Positions 59,686 to 64,000 of a stretch of DNA of 64,000 bases are shown here, in pieces. Position numbers and translations under genes: made by a program. The notes under the pieces were generated by a model. It was not told where the DNA came from. It ran no database searches and saw only the letters and a program-made list of their open reading frames with translations. The first letter of the stretch is position 1. Each line of letters begins with the position of its first letter. This DNA comes from Polyangiaceae bacterium. GTDB taxonomy: Bacteria; Myxococcota_A; Polyangia; Polyangiales; Polyangiaceae. The stretch lies in the NCBI GenBank assembly GCA_016719945.1, contig JADJYE010000030.1, positions 186,001-250,000 of the forward strand, read 5' to 3'.

Positions 59686-61280
59686 ATGTCACGTCCGCCC
59701 AGCGACGAACGGATCGGTGGGGTCGACGACCCCGCTGGGGCCCCGTCGTCGCCTGCGCCCGCTGACGAGGCGCCTTCGGGCCGTGACAGCTTCGGCCCCG
59801 AGAGCACGACGGCCGCCCACCTCGTCGGCATCTTGCGCGCGTTGGTGGCGAAGCGCGCGGACGCAGCGACCCAGGCGCCGGACGGCCCCTACCGCGCGGG
59901 ACAGCTCATCGTCGGCAAATATCGGCTCGATCGCTGCCTCGGGGTCGGCGGCATGGGGCGGTGTGGCTCGCGCGCAACGAGGTGCTCGAGGCGGAGGTCG
60001 CGCTGAAGCTGATCCGCCCGCACCTCGCGGCGCTGGCGCCGGTCACCGAGAGGCTCCTCAAGGAGGCCCGCGCCTCCGCCAAGCTCCAGCATCCGGGCAT
60101 CGTTCGCGCCTTCGACTTCGGCAAGACCGAGCAGGGGCACCCGTTCATCGTGATGGAGATGCTGCACGGCGCGTCCCTCGCGGACGTCCTCGACGCGAGT
60201 GGGCGGCTCTCCGACGTGGCCGCCGTGCGCGTGATGCTGCCCGTGATCGGCGCGATCGTCTTCGCGCACGAGCGCGCGGTCGTGCACCGAGACGTGAAGC
60301 CCGACAACGTGCTGCTCGTCGACATCGACGGGGCGATCGTGCCGAAGGTGGTCGACTTCGGGATCGCGCGCCTGCGCGATGAGGCCCAAACGGGCCGCAT
60401 CACGGCCGACGGCGCGGTGGTCGGGAGCCCCGACTACATGTCCCCGGAGCAAGCGCTCGGCGCCGACGACGTCGACGAGCGCGCCGATGTCTGGTCCGCT
60501 TGCGTCACCCTGTATGAGCTCGTCACCGGGCGCCTGCCGTTCAAGGCGGCGAACTACAACGCGCTCATGCAGGCCATCATCCGCGACGAGCCGCCGCCGA
60601 TCACCGACCTTGGGGCGGGGGACAGCTGGCTGTGGACCATCGTGAGCCGCGGCCTCGAGAAGGAGCGCGCAGCCCGCTTCGTCTCGATGCGCGAGCTTGG
60701 CAAGGAGCTCGCCTCCTGGGCGGACGCGCGCGGCGTGAGCACCGACTGCACCGGGGCTTCCATCGCGACGACCTGGCTCCGCGAGGCGTCGCGCGCCGAG
60801 CCCGAGCGCGCGATCGCGACGCTGCCGCCCCCTCGGAGCCCGTCCGGGGCCGGCTCCGGCGAGCGGCAGACGACGCCCCCGCACAGCATCACGCAGCACG
60901 AGGCCGTGATCGCGCGTCCGCCGACGCGGCGAGCCCCGCTCGCGGTCATCGGCCTCGTCGGTCTCGCTGCGATCGTGGGCGCGGTCGCGATCTTCTCCTC
61001 GCGGGGCGAGGCGCCCGCCTCGAGCAGCGGGGCGCTCGTCGCAGCCAGCGACGCGCCGCCCGTCGCGACCGTCGCGCCGTCGTCGGGCGTCGTCGTCGCC
61101 CCGGTGAGCGCGCTCGCCGTTGAGCTCAAGCCGAGCGAGCCCGACCCGGGCACCGCTTCCGCCGTCGAGGCTCCGCGCCCCGACTCGACACCATCGACGC
61201 GCGCCAAGCCCAAGCCCAAAGTGAAGCCCGCGCCGAAGGGCACGAGCGTGCCCGCGATGCCCAAGGAGCCCAACTTCTAG
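59686..61280 (+). CDS. Membrane-bound Ser/Thr protein kinase, apparent frameshift in the P-loop
   Basis: About 531 residues when one G is added at the run 59955-59958: GVGGMG then leads into VWLARNEVLEAEVALKLIRP. Kinase motifs: HRDVKPDN, VVDFGIARL, SPEQ in YMSPEQALG, DVWSACVTLYEL. An N-terminal Ser/Pro-rich stretch precedes the domain. A TM helix (LAVIGLVGLAAIVGAVAIF) lies near residue 425 and the outside part is Ser/Ala/Pro-rich, ending in Lys/Pro repeats. ATG 59686. Pkn-type kinases are typical of myxobacteria. The frameshift would remove activity if real. Confidence 0.82.
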
Positions 61281-62372
61281 ATGATCGCGGCCGCGCTGCT
61301 CGAGCGACGTTCGTCGGCGCTGCTTTCGCTCGCCGCCCCGATGCTCTGTGCTTGCTCGCTGATCGCGTCGTCGCTCCTGCCCGAAGATGGCGGCGGCGGC
61401 TTCGGCGGGGCGGGCGGCTCGGGCGCGTCAGGGGGCGGCGGCGCGGTGGGCGGCGGCGGGGCGGAGCCGGGCGGCGCGCCGGCGGTCGGCGGTGCTGGCG
61501 GCGCGCCCCACGGCGGAGGAGGGGAGGGCGGGCAGTCGGCGATCTGCGAGCCTCCGCGCGAGTGCGTAGGCGAGCTCGCGCAGGGCGAGTTCGTGCTCTT
61601 GACCCGTGAGCCGTACCCTTCGAGCGCGGGCCTGTGCGGCGACGGTGAGCCGGCCACGGTGTCACTGTTTGGTCCTGCCGCCACCGCCGAGTGCGGGTGC
61701 TCGTGCGGGCCGCACACCGGCGGCGCCTGCGCGCCACCGCCGATCGAGTGTTTCCAGACCGCGTCGTGCACCGGCGCGGTGATCCCGGTCGGCCTCTCGT
61801 TCGCCTCGGTGGGGTGCGTCGCCGTGCCCAACCAATACGACACGCTCTCGTGTCGGCTCGCGGGCGCCGTGTCGGTCGCTGACGACGGCGGCTGCGCTCC
61901 CAGCTCCCCCGCGCTCTCTCCGCCGGCGTTCCAGGACCAGATCCACGCGTGCGCCGCCGTGGTGTCCGCCGGCTGTGCAGACGGAGAGTCGTGCGTCTCG
62001 AGCGACAGCTGCCTCGCGCTCCCCGGGGCGGTCGACTGCCCGACGAGTCGCCCGGAGCGCCTCGTCGCCTATGGCGCCGGCGACGACCAGCGAGCCTGCA
62101 CGCCGTGCACCTGCGAGGTGATCGCGTCCTGCTCCGGAGGTGGGGTGCTGTTCCACGACAACGACGACTGCACGAACGACGCTCCGCCGCTCGCCGTCAG
62201 CGCTGCGTCGTGCGTCGACGTGTCGAGCCTGATGGATGGCAACACCGGCGCCGGAGAGCGGCTCGCGATGGTCCTCGACGCGACGTGCGCCGCCTCCGGG
62301 GGTGCACCCTCGGGCGCCGTGCTCGCCACCGAGCCCGTCACGTACTGCTGCCCGCTCGGAGGCCTGCCGTGA
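61281..62372 (+). CDS. Cys-rich lipoprotein with long poly-Gly linker
   Basis: 363 residues; the ATG follows the kinase stop directly. Lipobox APMLCAC. A ~60-residue Gly/Ala linker is followed by a Cys-rich region with about 28 Cys (CEPPRECVGELAQGEF, CGCSCGPHTGGACAPPP, CTPCTCEVIASCSGGG, YCCPLGGLP). No family recognised; probably exposed at the surface. It is followed by the PEGA gene with a 4-bp overlap. Confidence 0.7.
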   Translation: MIAAALLERRSSALLSLAAPMLCACSLIASSLLPEDGGGGFGGAGGSGASGGGGAVGGGGAEPGGAPAVGGAGGAPHGGGGEGGQSAICEPPRECVGELAQGEFVLLTREPYPSSAGLCGDGEPATVSLFGPAATAECGCSCGPHTGGACAPPPIECFQTASCTGAVIPVGLSFASVGCVAVPNQYDTLSCRLAGAVSVADDGGCAPSSPALSPPAFQDQIHACAAVVSAGCADGESCVSSDSCLALPGAVDCPTSRPERLVAYGAGDDQRACTPCTCEVIASCSGGGVLFHDNDDCTNDAPPLAVSAASCVDVSSLMDGNTGAGERLAMVLDATCAASGGAPSGAVLATEPVTYCCPLGGLP

Positions 62373-63334
62373 GGTCGATGCTCATGTTCGCGTTCGCGTT
62401 GGCTGCGCTGAGCGCCGCGCCCTCGGCTCGAGCCGACGAGCCCAACCCAGCCGACGTCGCGGTCGCGCGTGAGCATTTCAAGGCCGGCGCGAAGCTCGCG
62501 GAGGAGGGCAAGTGGGCCGAGGCGGTCGTCCGTTACCAGAAGTCCCTCGAGATCAAGCGCGCGCCCATCACGCTCTACAGCCTCGGCATCGCGAACAAGG
62601 AGCTCGGTCGCTACGTCATCGCGATCGAGTCGCTGCGCGCGTTCCTCGCGGAGCCGCTCGTCGACGCGACGAAGCCCTACGAGAAGCCGGCGCGCGAGGC
62701 CATCGCGGAGCTCGAGCTGAAGCTCGGCTACGTGCTCGTACGCGTGTCGGGCGCTCCCGACGCTCGGGTCTCCATCGACGGCGTCGAGCTCCCCGCCGCG
62801 TCGGTCGGGGAGCGACGCCCCGTCGATCCCGGAAAACATGCGGTGGTAGCGCGGGCGCCAGGGTACGCCGAGGCGAGCCGCGAGCTCGACGTCGCGTCCG
62901 GGCAACAGCTGGAGGTCGAGCTCACGCTCGCTCCCATCGAACAGCCCACCGACCCTGCTCCCAGCCCGACGCCGCCCGCGGTGGTCGCTCCGCCCAAGAG
63001 CGCGACGCCACCCCCGCTCATCGCGGCTCCCCAGCAGGCGGGGCCAGCGCGAGCCATCCAGTGGGCGCTGGTCGGCGGCGGCGGCGGGCTGTTCGCGATC
63101 GGGCTCGGCGTAGGCGTGGCGGGGATCGTCGAGGCGTCGGGCGCGCCGTCCTCGGAGGGTGAAGACGCCTCGACGGCGCTCGACCTGGCGCTGGCCGGGG
63201 ACGTCGTCGGCGGTGTCGGGCTCGCGGCCCTCGGCGCAGGGGCGATTTGGCTGATCGTCGACGCCGTCCGCGGCGAGCCCGAGCCTCGCGCTCCGGTGCG
63301 GGTGACGGCCCGCGGCTTCGAGCTCACCTTCTGA
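62369..63334 (+). CDS. TPR-PEGA domain envelope protein
   Basis: 321 residues, GTG 62369 within the preceding stop. Signal peptide LMFAFALAALSAAPSARA. TPR-like residues 30-115 (FKAGAKLAEEGKWAEAVVRY, YSLGIANKELGRYVIAIESL), then a PEGA domain (VLVRVSGAPDARVSIDGVEL, RRPVDPGKHAVVARAPGYAE). A Pro-rich linker and two TM segments (VGGGGGLFAIGLGVGVAGIV and GGVGLAALGAGAIWLIV) follow, with a short C-terminus. PEGA/TPR proteins with this layout are very common in Polyangiales next to Pkn kinases; it may be a substrate or partner of the kinase upstream. Confidence 0.8.
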   Translation: MRSMLMFAFALAALSAAPSARADEPNPADVAVAREHFKAGAKLAEEGKWAEAVVRYQKSLEIKRAPITLYSLGIANKELGRYVIAIESLRAFLAEPLVDATKPYEKPAREAIAELELKLGYVLVRVSGAPDARVSIDGVELPAASVGERRPVDPGKHAVVARAPGYAEASRELDVASGQQLEVELTLAPIEQPTDPAPSPTPPAVVAPPKSATPPPLIAAPQQAGPARAIQWALVGGGGGLFAIGLGVGVAGIVEASGAPSSEGEDASTALDLALAGDVVGGVGLAALGAGAIWLIVDAVRGEPEPRAPVRVTARGFELTF

Positions 63335-63380
63335 CGAGCGCGCGTTTGGCGTCCGAGGCCGGCCCGTCTACGCTGCGGCA

Positions 63381-64000
63381 GTGAACTCGCTTCGCAGAGC
63401 TCCCTTTCTTGTCCTCGTCCTCGCTTCAGCCGGGTGCTTCATCGACTCGATCTCCGCGCCCGCGGACGGCCCGTCCACAGGCGGCGCTGGCGGGTCGATC
63501 GCTGCTTCCGGGGGCGCCGGCGCAGGCGGAGGCGGCGGCGCCCCGACGTGCAGCGAGGCGGCGGACTGCGGCACCTCCAACGACTGCGTCACGTTCGCGT
63601 GCGATGGCGGCAGCTGCACGGAAGATCGCGCCCAGCTCGGCGCCAGCTGCGAGGGGACCTCGGGGAAGGTCTGCGATGGTCAGGGAGCGTGCCTGCTCGA
63701 TCTCGGGGCCGCGTGTGAGCAGGGCGACGAGTGCGCCTTCGGCGAGTGCGCCGACGACGTGTGCTGTGACGTCGCCTGCGACGGCCCGTGCCAGGCCTGC
63801 GGGGTCACGGGCGCGTGCGAGCCGCTCCCGGCAGGGACGGTCGACCCCGCGTGCGCGCCCGGCGTCTGCGACGCGGCGAGCACCTGCGCGATCGGCCCCA
63901 CCGCCGGCGCGTTCTCGATCTCGTCGACCTCCGGCATCGACGCGTGGACCGGCGCCGTCGACGCGGCGAACCGCGCCATCATCGGCGGCAGCTTCGACGG
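63381..64000 (+). CDS. Gly-linker Cys-rich lipoprotein, 3' truncated by the window
   Basis: GTG 63381, then signal peptide ending VLASAGC (lipobox). A Gly/Ala linker (GGAGGSIAASGGAGAGGG) leads to Cys-rich units (CSEAADCGTSNDCV, CDGQGACLLDLGAACEQGDE, CCDVACDGPCQACG) of the type that often precede larger beta-propeller or FG-GAP modules in Polyangiales. 206 residues are visible; the frame is open at the end of the window (TGAVDAANRAIIGGSFDG). Confidence 0.75.
   Translation, partial: MNSLRRAPFLVLVLASAGCFIDSISAPADGPSTGGAGGSIAASGGAGAGGGGGAPTCSEAADCGTSNDCVTFACDGGSCTEDRAQLGASCEGTSGKVCDGQGACLLDLGAACEQGDECAFGECADDVCCDVACDGPCQACGVTGACEPLPAGTVDPACAPGVCDAASTCAIGPTAGAFSISSTSGIDAWTGAVDAANRAIIGGSFD

Overview
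The window is GC-rich, gene-dense bacterial chromosome of myxobacterial type (phylum Myxococcota, probably Polyangiales). The evidence is the mix of genes: eukaryote-like Ser/Thr kinases, NtrC-type sigma-54 activators, PATAN/DUF4388 proteins, a CarD-type regulator with a basic tail, a lysine-rich histone H1-like protein, PEGA and AgmX-type domains, and many Cys-rich lipoproteins with poly-Gly linkers. There are also many GTG starts and ATGA/GTGA stop-start overlaps. I see no rRNA, tRNA, CRISPR array or prophage.

Layout. 1-9.9 kb: a truncated TPR metallopeptidase, a frameshifted response regulator, a PATAN protein coupled to a zincin, a peptidyl-prolyl isomerase and a GH25-like lipoprotein. 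9.9-10.2 kb: a tandem 145-bp repeat. 10.2-14.3 kb: a zinc-ribbon membrane protein, then an operon phhB-rnc-(secreted protein)-trmL-trpS-(lipoprotein). 14.4-18.9 kb: two CPA2-type antiporters and an MscS channel on the minus strand. 19-22.9 kb: CarD-like regulator, Ppx/GppA, OmpA-type lipoprotein, H1-like protein. 23.3-25.5 kb: two minus-strand genes of unclear role. 25.6-31.6 kb: lipoprotein, DnaQ-type exonuclease, TPR/protease-fold lipoprotein, coaD, an M50 protease, gluQ and a kinase. 31.7-35.4 kb: pcnB, a Cys-rich lipoprotein, Skp/OmpH, fabZ.

35.4-37.1 kb is a degraded mobile patch, with an IS5-type transposase remnant and a broken four-helix-bundle gene, lying between two inward-facing copies of the same dispersed repeat. 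37.1-42.3 kb is the most unusual block: five minus-strand envelope genes (CX4CH lipoprotein, diheme lipoprotein, DUF3570 outer-membrane protein, DUF4266 lipoprotein, second CX4CH lipoprotein) divergent from a TlpA-like thioredoxin. It looks like an uncharacterised envelope heme/redox module.

42.4-53.5 kb: secreted transglutaminase-like protein, alpha-oxoamine synthase, sigma-54 activator, acyl-CoA synthetase, GNAT, then sthA-PhoH/PIN-DUF1704. 53.5-64 kb: small proteins, an Npt-type nucleotide transporter with HEAT repeats followed by a cyclic-nucleotide-binding protein, a second PATAN-like protein, a frameshifted kinase, a PEGA protein and Gly-linker lipoproteins, the last running off the window.

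The clearest new observation is that four copies of a structured repeat begin exactly at the TAG stop codon of four unrelated genes. A caution: several genes carry single-base frameshifts, mostly in G/C runs, so some breaks may be sequence errors.
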